Of a stretch of 27,589 bases of DNA, positions 1-7,873 are shown piece after piece. The stretch is from contig JACMPS010000157.1 of the NCBI GenBank assembly GCA_014377395.1, positions 1-27,589 of the forward strand, given 5' to 3'. Made by a program: the position numbers and the translations under genes. Source of the stretch: Chthonomonadaceae bacterium (GTDB taxonomy: Bacteria; Armatimonadota; Chthonomonadetes; Chthonomonadales; Chthonomonadaceae). Under the pieces are notes generated by a model. It was given only the letters and a program-made list of their open reading frames with translations, made no database searches and was not told where the DNA came from. Within the stretch, counting starts at the first letter, position 1, and every line of letters begins with the position of its first letter.

Positions 1-73
1 CAATGACTCTGTTTCAGGCGAACGATTGCACCTCGAAAGCGCGTCGTCATCATTAAGAGAAAGGCACGCCCTA

Positions 74-694
74 ATGTCCACAACCACAATGATCTCATCG
101 GTTTCTGCTGGTTCTGCTGTTCCGGTTGCGTCTGTCCCTGATTCGGCGGAACGCTCTGAAGAGCGGGCGATGCTGGATCGGTGCGCGGTAGGAGACGAGC
201 GCGCCATTCACTGGATTTTGACGAAATACCGCGAACGGATCACTCGCCTAGCAGCCCATGTGTTGCGTAGCCCTCGTGAAGCCGAAGATGTCGCGCAGGA
301 AGCGTTTCTCAAAGCCTTTCGTCAGATTGACCAGTTTCAGGGGAAATCTTCGTTTTATGCGTGGCTTTATCGAATTGTGGTGAACCTTTGTCTGGATCGC
401 TTACGTAAGAAAAGTGTCTCTTCGGAGATGCCGATGGATGAGTCGTTGTTGCCTTGCCTTTACGTGGATGCACCCGATCTCGATCTCAAAATGGCGGTTC
501 AACAAACTCTCGACTCTCTTACCCCTCCCATGCGCGCCGCACTGGTGCTACGCGAACTGGAAGGTTTGGAGTATGCGGAAATCGCGGAAGTACTCGGTGT
601 GCCGCTCGGCACGGTGCGTTCACGTCTGAACTCGGCGCGTGAACAGTTTCGTCAACGCTGGCGAAAACAGATGGAGGAGTTGGATCATGTCTGA
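74..694 (+). CDS. ECF-type RNA polymerase sigma factor
   Basis: This 206-residue protein is a sigma-70 family, extracytoplasmic-function sigma factor that would direct RNA polymerase to a stress or envelope regulon. Region 2 covers about residues 35-112 and contains the typical DVAQEAFLKAF stretch (72-82) and the YAWLYRIVVNLCLDRLRKK segment. Region 4 covers about 142-195, with a helix-turn-helix around EYAEIAEVLGVPLGTVRSRL. The acidic linker between them is short and there is no region 1 or 3, which is characteristic of ECF factors. I chose the ATG at 74 because AGAAAGG lies just upstream; a TTG at 26 in the same frame would add 16 unconserved residues. The stop overlaps the start of the next gene by 8 nt, so the two are translationally coupled, as expected for a sigma/anti-sigma pair. 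Confidence 0.93.
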   Translation: MSTTTMISSVSAGSAVPVASVPDSAERSEERAMLDRCAVGDERAIHWILTKYRERITRLAAHVLRSPREAEDVAQEAFLKAFRQIDQFQGKSSFYAWLYRIVVNLCLDRLRKKSVSSEMPMDESLLPCLYVDAPDLDLKMAVQQTLDSLTPPMRAALVLRELEGLEYAEIAEVLGVPLGTVRSRLNSAREQFRQRWRKQMEELDHV

Positions 695-1121
695 TGTGCG
701 GCAAGAAAACGAGATTGATTTGATGCGGGGACTGACATCGCTTTCTCCTACTCTTCCCGAGTCAAAAACTCAGGACTTGGACGACGCGCTTTTTTTGCAA
801 CTCAGAAAACCCGTCAAGTCCGAAACACCCGTCATAAAATTTTCTTTCAGGGCTTTTTTAAGACAAATGCTAATCGGGGCTACCTGTGCGACTGCAATCT
901 GCGGGGCTTTTCTGCTAACTTCGCTTAAAGCACCTTATACGCCGCCCAAGTCTGAAATGAGGCCCCGCGTCGCTCTGACTTTGCCACCCGTTTCGCTCGA
1001 TCTTTTGTTGCGGGAACCTTCGACCCGTGCCGCTTCGCTCTGGCAAAGAGGTTCCGAGGAGCCAAATCGGTCTTTTTCCTCACGAAAGGCGATACAGGAT
1101 GATCGCCCTTCCACGCCCTGA
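687..1121 (+). CDS. small single-pass membrane protein, probable anti-sigma factor
   Basis: The 144-residue product has a roughly 57-residue cytoplasmic N-terminus, one hydrophobic segment at about 58-80 and a proline-rich C-terminal tail that would lie outside the membrane. This topology, together with the overlap with the ECF sigma gene (ATG at 687 lies inside its last codons), suggests an anti-sigma factor that holds the sigma factor at the membrane. A good Shine-Dalgarno (GGAGG about 11 nt upstream) supports this start. The canonical zinc anti-sigma motif (HxxxCxxC) is absent, so the functional call rests on context and topology only. Its 3' end overlaps the next gene by 23 nt. Confidence 0.7.
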   Translation: MSDVRQENEIDLMRGLTSLSPTLPESKTQDLDDALFLQLRKPVKSETPVIKFSFRAFLRQMLIGATCATAICGAFLLTSLKAPYTPPKSEMRPRVALTLPPVSLDLLLREPSTRAASLWQRGSEEPNRSFSSRKAIQDDRPSTP

Positions 1122-2988
1122 AACACAAAGTCGCCCCGCTCCCCGTGAACGAAGAGGCACTAACGGCATCGCCCTCGGTGTTCTCTTCGGCGTCATTCTG
1201 GCACTGACGCTGTTTGCGCCTTATCGCTCCAGTTTTGCCACTCAGATGCGTTTTGCGCTTTCCTCCGAGTCATTGGCGTGGTTGCGTATCCTCGATTCGC
1301 GTAAAAGTGAACGGGAACTCCCTCACCTCGATGAAACCGCTCAACGACGCCCCGACGATTATTTGCTTCAAGTCGGACGTGCAACGGCGTCCACTTCTTT
1401 CGACAACCTCACGATTACCGAGCGTCCTTCCCCCACTCTCGATAATGACCGCACTTTGCTCAGGCTTTCCGTTTTGTCCCTTCGTTTCCCTCGCGCTTCC
1501 GGCTCTTATGCCCACTTTTTGCGTTATATGACCGCCGCTTTTGTTCGTGTGGACTCACCCGATCCTCTTTACCGTCTTAAATCCACGCCCCGAAAGGCTA
1601 CGCTCTGGGCAATCGAGAACGGCGAGAAACTCGATCCCGATAACGCCTTCTGGTCGAGTATGAAACTTATCCTGCTACTCTCCGAAAATAAAACGGAGGA
1701 AGCGGTTACGATTCTCCCTTACTTTTATCAAAAATCGTACTGGGAGTCGTTTGTTTACGAGGAGGCACTGGGGCAATGGCGATTGTATGCGGAAACCTAC
1801 GGGGATCAGGGAGCCGTACAAAAAATTGCGCCGCTCTCGTTGATTGCTTTTCCTCATTTGCAACAACTCAGAGCCTCCGCCGAAAAACTCAGATTGGTTG
1901 CCGAAGCTGAAGAGAAAAAAGGACACGGCGACAAAGCCATTGAAATTCGTAGGGGTTTGGTCGTGCTGAGCAATTTGCTTCAAGCGAAATCACGGTGGGC
2001 TTACGAGGCACTTTTCGGAACCGAAATCCTCCGTATTGCCGTTACGGACAGCAAAACCGAGCGTAGCCAACTCAGTGCTTTTGTTCCTCACCAATGGGAA
2101 AAACTCGCAACACACTACATTGCACTTCTCACCGCCAACGGCAGAACGCCGGAAATTAAACGACTGAACCGGGAGATGACGGAAGCGGCGGACTTACGCA
2201 ACCGAATTGATGAGGCAAGATACGATGCATCTTATCCGGGGATTCCGCCCGGAATCCCTCTTGCGGCTCTTTTCAACAACTGGATGGCGGGGATTGGATT
2301 GATCCGTCAGTGGATCAGTCTGCTTTTGCTGGCAGTCGCTATCGGCGTGGCGGGGACAATGCGGAAACTGCCCGTTCGTCCACACGTTTCGCGAACCTTT
2401 TGTATGATTATCCTGCTTTTTGCGTTTACGCTTTCCGGCTTGAGCCTCGGAACGGGAACTCCCGAAGCGGGTACCGCTCTTGTTTTCCTCTGGAGTGCCG
2501 TGCTTTTGTTGTTGCTAGCCCGGTTAGCCTCTGAGAACGGAACGGAACTCATCTTCACTTCCGAGGGCAAACCGAAAGGTTTGTCAACGGTAATTTTCGT
2601 CTTAACCGTTCTTTTTCTGGTAATTTTTCACCTGACCCGCCCTTTGCTCGGTGTTCGACATCCCGTCGCTCTGTTGCTCAACGGAGCCATGGGGGTTCAC
2701 CCGGAGCCAACGGTGATCGAGTCGCTCATCGTGGCTTTTATGACGAGTGGAATTGCAATTTCAGTGTTGGTTTTCACCCTCTGTTTTTGTTGGTATCGGC
2801 GTGTCACGGTTGGAAGCGTCCTGAAATTTTATACTCGCCACCTTTTGCTTCCTCTTCTTGCGGGTCTCAGTCTTTGCCACCTTGTCCATCTTAGCCACAC
2901 AATCAATCTGGATCGTATTGCGAGTCGTGCGATCAACGAGGCGACTCAGGATGATCTACAGTGGGTCTTGACGCATGGAGGCGGGTGA
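1099..2988 (+). CDS. multi-pass membrane protein of unknown function in sigma-factor operon
   Basis: I do not recognise a family. From the ATG at 1099 the protein is 629 residues. It has one N-terminal membrane segment (about 23-42), then roughly 330 residues of charged, helix-rich sequence that resembles degenerate tetratricopeptide-like helices, then about six hydrophobic segments in the last 210 residues (the first begins at WISLLLLAVAIGVAG, the last is LLLPLLAGLSLCHLVHL). The start was chosen because ATG 1099 follows an AAAGG-type site and overlaps the anti-sigma-like gene by 23 nt; a start at 1027 would overlap far more. As third gene of the operon it may be the sensor or a target of the sigma circuit. 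Its 3' end overlaps the convergent deiminase gene by 33 nt. Confidence 0.8.
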   Translation: MIALPRPETQSRPAPRERRGTNGIALGVLFGVILALTLFAPYRSSFATQMRFALSSESLAWLRILDSRKSERELPHLDETAQRRPDDYLLQVGRATASTSFDNLTITERPSPTLDNDRTLLRLSVLSLRFPRASGSYAHFLRYMTAAFVRVDSPDPLYRLKSTPRKATLWAIENGEKLDPDNAFWSSMKLILLLSENKTEEAVTILPYFYQKSYWESFVYEEALGQWRLYAETYGDQGAVQKIAPLSLIAFPHLQQLRASAEKLRLVAEAEEKKGHGDKAIEIRRGLVVLSNLLQAKSRWAYEALFGTEILRIAVTDSKTERSQLSAFVPHQWEKLATHYIALLTANGRTPEIKRLNREMTEAADLRNRIDEARYDASYPGIPPGIPLAALFNNWMAGIGLIRQWISLLLLAVAIGVAGTMRKLPVRPHVSRTFCMIILLFAFTLSGLSLGTGTPEAGTALVFLWSAVLLLLLARLASENGTELIFTSEGKPKGLSTVIFVLTVLFLVIFHLTRPLLGVRHPVALLLNGAMGVHPEPTVIESLIVAFMTSGIAISVLVFTLCFCWYRRVTVGSVLKFYTRHLLLPLLAGLSLCHLVHLSHTINLDRIASRAINEATQDDLQWVLTHGGG

Positions 2989-4074
2989 GGTGCGAAGCGC
3001 GTTCGTTCCGCAATGAATTTCGCCGCCCCGAATATGGTAGGTGTCCCAGATATTCACAAAACGAACTCTGAGTGACGTAGAGGAAATCTGTCGTAAAATT
3101 TCCTGCTGAAAAAGGGCTTTCCCTCTGATGACGGGTCCTTGGGGATCGGGAATAATGGCAAGCGAATTAGCCACAAGGCAGTTGACGGGATTGGGTATCA
3201 CCGCAAAGCCACCCTCTAAAAGCGCGGGGAGGAAAGCAAAGTCCTGATCATCGAGTCCAAGTTCCACTTTTAGTTGTTGCACTGTTTTTTCGATTTTCGC
3301 ATCAATGGCGATATTTTCCGCGCTGTTGGCAAAGTGGCTGAGGAATTTGTTTACGCTCAAAGCCTCCGAAGTTTCTGCGAAAACAGAAGTTTCTCCGTAC
3401 CCTGCCGTCACTGCGCTTTCCAAAATTCGGCGGGCAACTTGCGGCGAAGGCAAAATCACCTTAAAACCTTTTTCGTTATCCGCCGGAACAAAATTAATCA
3501 CCTCGTCAACGTGTCCAATCGTCAACCACGACACATCCACAAAAACTAGGGGAGTTTGGACGCCCTGCGCTTCCAAAAAGGCAATTGCATCCGGGTGCAA
3601 AGTCAACTCGTGCTGTTCCCCGGTCAAAATTCGCCCATTGGGATAAACTTTTCCAGATGAATCCTGTACAGGGGGACTGACTTCCAGATTGCCGAACCAG
3701 TCTATCCAACGGGCATCGGCGCGAGGCTCTGCAACTTCGATCACTTCGATCCCCTTGTCGCGCATCAAATGCTTCACTTTTTCATCAAGGGGAGCCGTCA
3801 CAATGTTTTCAGCTTTGTGTTTGCCGCGCAACCCGCCAAGAGCCGCCGGAAAGCACTTCCCTTCTGCGTCCCTACGATATCCAATTTCAACGGTATCCTG
3901 CATCCAGAGATCATTTTCCACTTCGAGGTGAAGGACAGGGGTAAGAGGCACTTCGATTTCCGCTAGAAGTCCCCGGAGCGTTTCAACGAAGGACGCCGTA
4001 ATTTTGTTTTCGACGACAAAAACTTCGGTGACGGGATCGAGCGAAGAGAGAAGAAAAAACGGAGCAGGGGTCAT
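2956..4074 (-). CDS. protein-arginine deiminase (PAD) catalytic domain, stand-alone
   Basis: PADs hydrolyse peptidyl-arginine to citrulline in a calcium-dependent reaction. The 372 residues align along their whole length with the C-terminal catalytic domain of vertebrate PADs (about 360 residues). Seen directly: WMQDTVEIGY (57-66, catalytic Asp60), FGNLEVSPPV (127-136), TIGHVDEVINFVP (185-197, His188 and Asp190), IPNPVN (293-298), and YHIRGGEIHCGTN (346-358, nucleophile Cys355). By comparison with human PAD4 as I recall it, D350, H471, D473 and C645 are all present, as are W347, R374 and R639. Ca1 ligands Q349, E353 and E411 are kept (Q59, E63, E131). Ca2 ligands E351, D369, S370 and N373 appear replaced. 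PAD_N and PAD_M domains are missing, and no signal peptide is seen, so it is probably cytoplasmic. GAGGT 7 nt upstream supports the start. It lies 29 nt downstream of the glycosyltransferase-methyltransferase gene, probably in one transcript. Confidence 0.93.
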   Translation of the reverse strand: MTPAPFFLLSSLDPVTEVFVVENKITASFVETLRGLLAEIEVPLTPVLHLEVENDLWMQDTVEIGYRRDAEGKCFPAALGGLRGKHKAENIVTAPLDEKVKHLMRDKGIEVIEVAEPRADARWIDWFGNLEVSPPVQDSSGKVYPNGRILTGEQHELTLHPDAIAFLEAQGVQTPLVFVDVSWLTIGHVDEVINFVPADNEKGFKVILPSPQVARRILESAVTAGYGETSVFAETSEALSVNKFLSHFANSAENIAIDAKIEKTVQQLKVELGLDDQDFAFLPALLEGGFAVIPNPVNCLVANSLAIIPDPQGPVIRGKALFQQEILRQISSTSLRVRFVNIWDTYHIRGGEIHCGTNALRTSPASMRQDPL

Positions 4075-4103
4075 CGTGTTACCTCGAATTTGTTGTTTGC
4101 GGG

Positions 4104-6536
4104 TCAGGAGAAAGCGAAAATATCTCCGACAAGTGAACGGTCAGGGTGACGGCACAATTGCTTGAGAATGGCGTCAGCACTCACGCTTTCGGTATAGAGG
4201 AATCGCTTCCAGCCTCCGATGACCGCATTAAATTCGGTAATTCCGAGTGCCGTCAGACGATCTACACAGGCTTCGGTGGCTTCGGGAAATTCGCGACTGA
4301 ACTCGAAGGAAAGAGCGGAAACACTCCGACGCAGCCCCTCCAGTACCGAAGTCTCGAAGCCTTCCACGTCAATCTTAATGTAATCCGGGACGCCGTATTC
4401 TTCGATGAGTGCGTCAAGCGTGGTCACTTCGGCGAGATGAGGCGGGTTCCAGTTCATTCCCTCGAAACGCCCCTCTTTCCAGTGATCAGCGAATGTTGAG
4501 ATTCCTGAAATTTCATCACAGACCGAAAAAGGTAATGAGCCGGGTTCCGCTCCTACGCCTTTCGGAATCAGTGTCACTCTTGAGTCGTTATCGAATTTTT
4601 GATGAAGCACTGAAAGGCAGTTCGGGTTCGGCTCACAACAAGTCACCTGCTTTGCCTCTACGTCTAGAAACGCTTCGCACGATTGCCCGATATTGGCTCC
4701 AACATCAAAGACAACTGCGTCTTTGTTCAGGATTTGAGAGTAAATATTAATTTTTGAGACGGCGCGTTTTGCCTTCTGGAGCATAGCGAGCAATCTTGAA
4801 ATTTCCGTATCGAAAGGCGCGATCTCAAGCAAACGATAGAGAACCGTAATTCCCAGATCGAACGTGCCAAGATCGTAGCAAACCGTCGCCAGTTCTTTTC
4901 CAAGTGCGAGATTAGTCTGATCGGCATCGAACGCCCGAATCAGCGTTTGTTCCGCCTCAAACTTTCTGCCCTGCGCGTAGTATACCCGTCCTCGCAAGGC
5001 AATCACTCCAGGGCTTTGTGAAAGCAATAAATCCATTGCGTCAAGCATCTTTTCGGCAGTGATCGGGTCGCAACGATCAAAGGCGTTCTGTGCTTCATCG
5101 AGAAGATCAGGAGCAGTAGCAGAAGGGGGAAGTGTTGCCACCGCGTGAGATGTCAAATATTGTCTGACTTCTTCTTCTACTTTCTCCATAACTCCGCTCC
5201 AATCCCACATTCGGGGTTGCTTAAAAATTCTCCATGACGGATACCACGAAGAGCGCGCACTCGATTCACAAAGTCGCCAGTCAGGACCGTGCTTTGCGAC
5301 AATCAGCGTGGGTTTTCCGATGGCTCCTGCGACGTGTGCTACCGAGATATCCGCCGAAATCAGCAAATCCAAATGTGAGATCACCGCCGCTGTATCGGCA
5401 AAATCATCTACTTGTGAACCGAGATCAACGACCTCAAAGGGAAGATTCGCCCTTCTCAGTTCGTCTGCGGCTTCCCCTTTTTGCACATTCACAAGGGTGA
5501 CGCCCGGAATTGCCGCAATCTGTGCCAGCAAAGCCAATGGGAAAGTGCGTGACGAATCGGCGGCGGATCGCCAGCCAATTCCGATGCGAAAACCGGGAAT
5601 TTCCTCGACAATATGACGCCACTTCTCAAGGGCTTCCGGCGGCGGCTTGAGGTACGAGAGAGGGGCAAACAGCGTCTCTTTGCGAACGGAGAAGAAAAGC
5701 GGAAGGTGAATGAGACTAACATGAAAATCATAATCCGGTAACAATTCAAGACTCTCCTGAACCTCAGTCACTCCCTCAATTGACGCAATGAGCCGCTTGA
5801 GTCCCGCTTGAACCAGAAAGATGACTTGTCCGCCCCGTGCCGTAATCTCCGGCACGAATCGGCTGTACATCAGCGTGTCCCCAAGCCCACTTTCCCCATA
5901 AACCAGTACCGTTTCGCCGTTCAGGGTTTCGCCGCTCCACTGCGGCTTTTCGGGATTGTAAACAGGAGTTGAGTTGAGTTTTCGGAGCCAATCGTATTCC
6001 GCAAACCCACCCACGTAGTCCCCCAGACTCAAACGTGCGTAGCCGAGAAGCGCATGAAAATCCGCTGAATCAGGCACTTCTAAAAGCAACTCCTGTGCGT
6101 ATTGTGCGGCATAAACGGGAAAACCTGCACTCAGCCAGCCATGGGCGATGTAAAGTTTCCACGCCAGATTATGTGGATCATACGATAAAACCTGTCGAAA
6201 TGCAAGATTTGCTTCCTGCGGACGATGCAACGCCGCAAAAATCTGACCGAGGAAAAGAAAGGTATTCGGCGTGTTCATTCCGAGATCGAGTGCCTTCTGA
6301 ATACTCGCCAGTGCCTCTTCATGCCGTGCCAATCCCCATAAGGTGTTAGCGTGTAATTGATAAATATAGCCGCCTTGTTCGCCGTCTTGCAGGGCGCGTT
6401 CACACCGAATTAAGGCTCCCGCACAATCTTCCGCATCCAGAAAATCTTGTATTTGTCTTTCGGTAGTCTTATTCTCCACAGGGGGCGGAATGGACAATTC
6501 GGGGGAGTCTAAAGGAGTAGCGTAAAGGGCAGTCAT
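4104..6536 (-). CDS. TPR / GT9-like glycosyltransferase / FkbM methyltransferase fusion
   Basis: This 810-residue protein joins four modules. Residues about 25-185 are tetratricopeptide repeats. Residues about 195-465 match the glycosyltransferase domain common in TPR-linked bacterial sugar transferases of the ADP-heptosyltransferase-like fold: YGESGLGDTLMYSRF (213-227), GIGWRS (319-324), DDFADTAAVISHLDLLIS (377-394), SVAHVAGAIGKPT (398-410). Residues about 475-595 are more TPR-like helices. Residues about 600-780 are an FkbM-family SAM-dependent methyltransferase, with motif I VFDVGANIGQ (609-618), CCEPNP (633-638) and YIKIDVEGFE (719-728). A role in building and O-methylating a cell-surface glycan or modified protein is inferred. 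No signal or membrane segment is present, so it is cytoplasmic. The ribosome-binding site is weak. Substrates cannot be predicted from the sequence. Confidence 0.88.
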   Translation of the reverse strand: MTALYATPLDSPELSIPPPVENKTTERQIQDFLDAEDCAGALIRCERALQDGEQGGYIYQLHANTLWGLARHEEALASIQKALDLGMNTPNTFLFLGQIFAALHRPQEANLAFRQVLSYDPHNLAWKLYIAHGWLSAGFPVYAAQYAQELLLEVPDSADFHALLGYARLSLGDYVGGFAEYDWLRKLNSTPVYNPEKPQWSGETLNGETVLVYGESGLGDTLMYSRFVPEITARGGQVIFLVQAGLKRLIASIEGVTEVQESLELLPDYDFHVSLIHLPLFFSVRKETLFAPLSYLKPPPEALEKWRHIVEEIPGFRIGIGWRSAADSSRTFPLALLAQIAAIPGVTLVNVQKGEAADELRRANLPFEVVDLGSQVDDFADTAAVISHLDLLISADISVAHVAGAIGKPTLIVAKHGPDWRLCESSARSSWYPSWRIFKQPRMWDWSGVMEKVEEEVRQYLTSHAVATLPPSATAPDLLDEAQNAFDRCDPITAEKMLDAMDLLLSQSPGVIALRGRVYYAQGRKFEAEQTLIRAFDADQTNLALGKELATVCYDLGTFDLGITVLYRLLEIAPFDTEISRLLAMLQKAKRAVSKINIYSQILNKDAVVFDVGANIGQSCEAFLDVEAKQVTCCEPNPNCLSVLHQKFDNDSRVTLIPKGVGAEPGSLPFSVCDEISGISTFADHWKEGRFEGMNWNPPHLAEVTTLDALIEEYGVPDYIKIDVEGFETSVLEGLRRSVSALSFEFSREFPEATEACVDRLTALGITEFNAVIGGWKRFLYTESVSADAILKQLCRHPDRSLVGDIFAFS

Positions 6537-6682
6537 TGCGGTAGGTCACTTTCTCTTCTCAATTTTCGGGAAACAGAAAGGCACAAAAACAGCGCTTCCC
6601 TCCTTCTCCCCTAACAGGATTATTGGAACGCGCCTCCTTAATTTGCAGAATAAAACCGGGTTTTCGGCGAACTGTTACGTTT

Positions 6683-7870
6683 TCATTCGTAGCGGAAACG
6701 CCGTAGAGCCAGCACCAGAAATCCGGTTCCAAACAGCATCACCATCATTAGATTGGGAAGAGTTGAAAGAAGAGAGCGATCCCGTAGCAAAATGTCCTGA
6801 TAAGCCGTCAATGCCCAGGCGTGGGGAGTGACATAACTGAATTTTTGTAGGGTTTCAGGGAGAAATTCACGGGGCATTAAGCAGCCGGAAATCAAGCCCA
6901 TCACTACCATGACGAGCGTGATCATTCCTTGAATTTGTTCCAGCGTTTTCCCCATTGTGGCGATCAACATTCCCAGTGTCGTTGCGGCAAAAATTGTGGT
7001 CAGGGCGATGACGGTAATTCCGAAAATCGAGCCACTCAGGTGCAACCCCATAAAGAGAACCCCGAACGTAAACATTTCAATTGTTTGCAGAATGCCCATC
7101 AATCCTCGTGCCAGCATTTTTCCGGCGAGAATCTGAAAGCGTGAAACCGGGGCGGAAAGCATGCGTCGTAAGGTTCCCTGTTCGCGTTCCGTAATCAGCG
7201 TGGCGGCAACGCCGTTCGCCAGAAAAAAGACGAAATAAACGGCAAGACCGGGGATCATCGTATCACCGACAGAGCGCGGCTTTTTAAGTTCCGTGCCGAG
7301 ACCCTCATTCGTTTTTTTGATGTCGAGAGCGATAATGTCCTGCGAACCACTTGCGGGTGAAGTGCCAAAACGCGCTTCGAGTTGTCTGGCAAAGACAGTT
7401 CCGGCAACGCTACGGGTTGCCCCGGAAAGTGCGCCCTGCGCCATCCCCGCAACCTGCGGAACCGCCGGGTCAACGAGAACCTGCACTCTTGCTTCGACGA
7501 TTTTCCCGGTTCGATCCAGTGCATTTGTGGTCGCAGTGTCTAACTTTTGGCTGAAATCTTCAGGGATAATCACGCCAAGAGGCTTTTCCCCTTTTTTCAT
7601 GCGCTCGGTCAGTGTGGTACTCCCCTGCGTATCGAGTTCCGGTTTTAGCCCAACGGTTCGCATCGCTTCGATGAGTTCCTTACCGTGCTTTCCCTTATCA
7701 CCATTGAAAACGAGTACCGAAACGACCATCGGCTTTGCATTTTCACCGCTTCTGCCGAAGGCCGCCCCGAACACCCCCATAAACACGAGCGGGAGCGCGA
7801 AAATGAAGATCAAGGAAGAACGATCACGCAAGATAACTTTCAGGTCTTTACGAGCGATTTGCAGGATCAT
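6683..7870 (-). CDS. ABC-2 family transporter permease
   Basis: The 395-residue protein has the architecture of ABC-2 export permeases of the YhaP/LnrN-like group. One membrane segment lies at about 19-38 just after the basic start MILQIARKDLKVILRDR. A soluble extracytoplasmic domain of about 180 residues follows, and then five to six membrane segments in the C-terminal 180 residues. The motif LITEREQGTLRRMLSAPVS, which precedes the second membrane segment, is typical of this family. It starts 3 nt after the stop of the ATPase gene, so the two form one exporter. The exported substrate (drug, lipid, ion or peptide) is not indicated. A 146-nt gap separates it from the downstream glycosyltransferase gene. 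Confidence 0.92.
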   Translation of the reverse strand: MILQIARKDLKVILRDRSSLIFIFALPLVFMGVFGAAFGRSGENAKPMVVSVLVFNGDKGKHGKELIEAMRTVGLKPELDTQGSTTLTERMKKGEKPLGVIIPEDFSQKLDTATTNALDRTGKIVEARVQVLVDPAVPQVAGMAQGALSGATRSVAGTVFARQLEARFGTSPASGSQDIIALDIKKTNEGLGTELKKPRSVGDTMIPGLAVYFVFFLANGVAATLITEREQGTLRRMLSAPVSRFQILAGKMLARGLMGILQTIEMFTFGVLFMGLHLSGSIFGITVIALTTIFAATTLGMLIATMGKTLEQIQGMITLVMVVMGLISGCLMPREFLPETLQKFSYVTPHAWALTAYQDILLRDRSLLSTLPNLMMVMLFGTGFLVLALRRFRYE

Positions 7871-7873
7871 GGG

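Noticed and set aside
2956..4074. Agmatine deiminase or Porphyromonas-type PPAD as alternative identity
   Set aside because: The WMQD, FGNLEVSPPV, GHVDE and EIHCGTN motifs and their order are those of vertebrate-type PADs, and the length equals their catalytic domain.
6653..6675. AAAACCGGGTTTT palindrome as a terminator after the ABC permease
   Set aside because: The palindrome has essentially no loop and no following T-tract, so it cannot form a normal intrinsic terminator.
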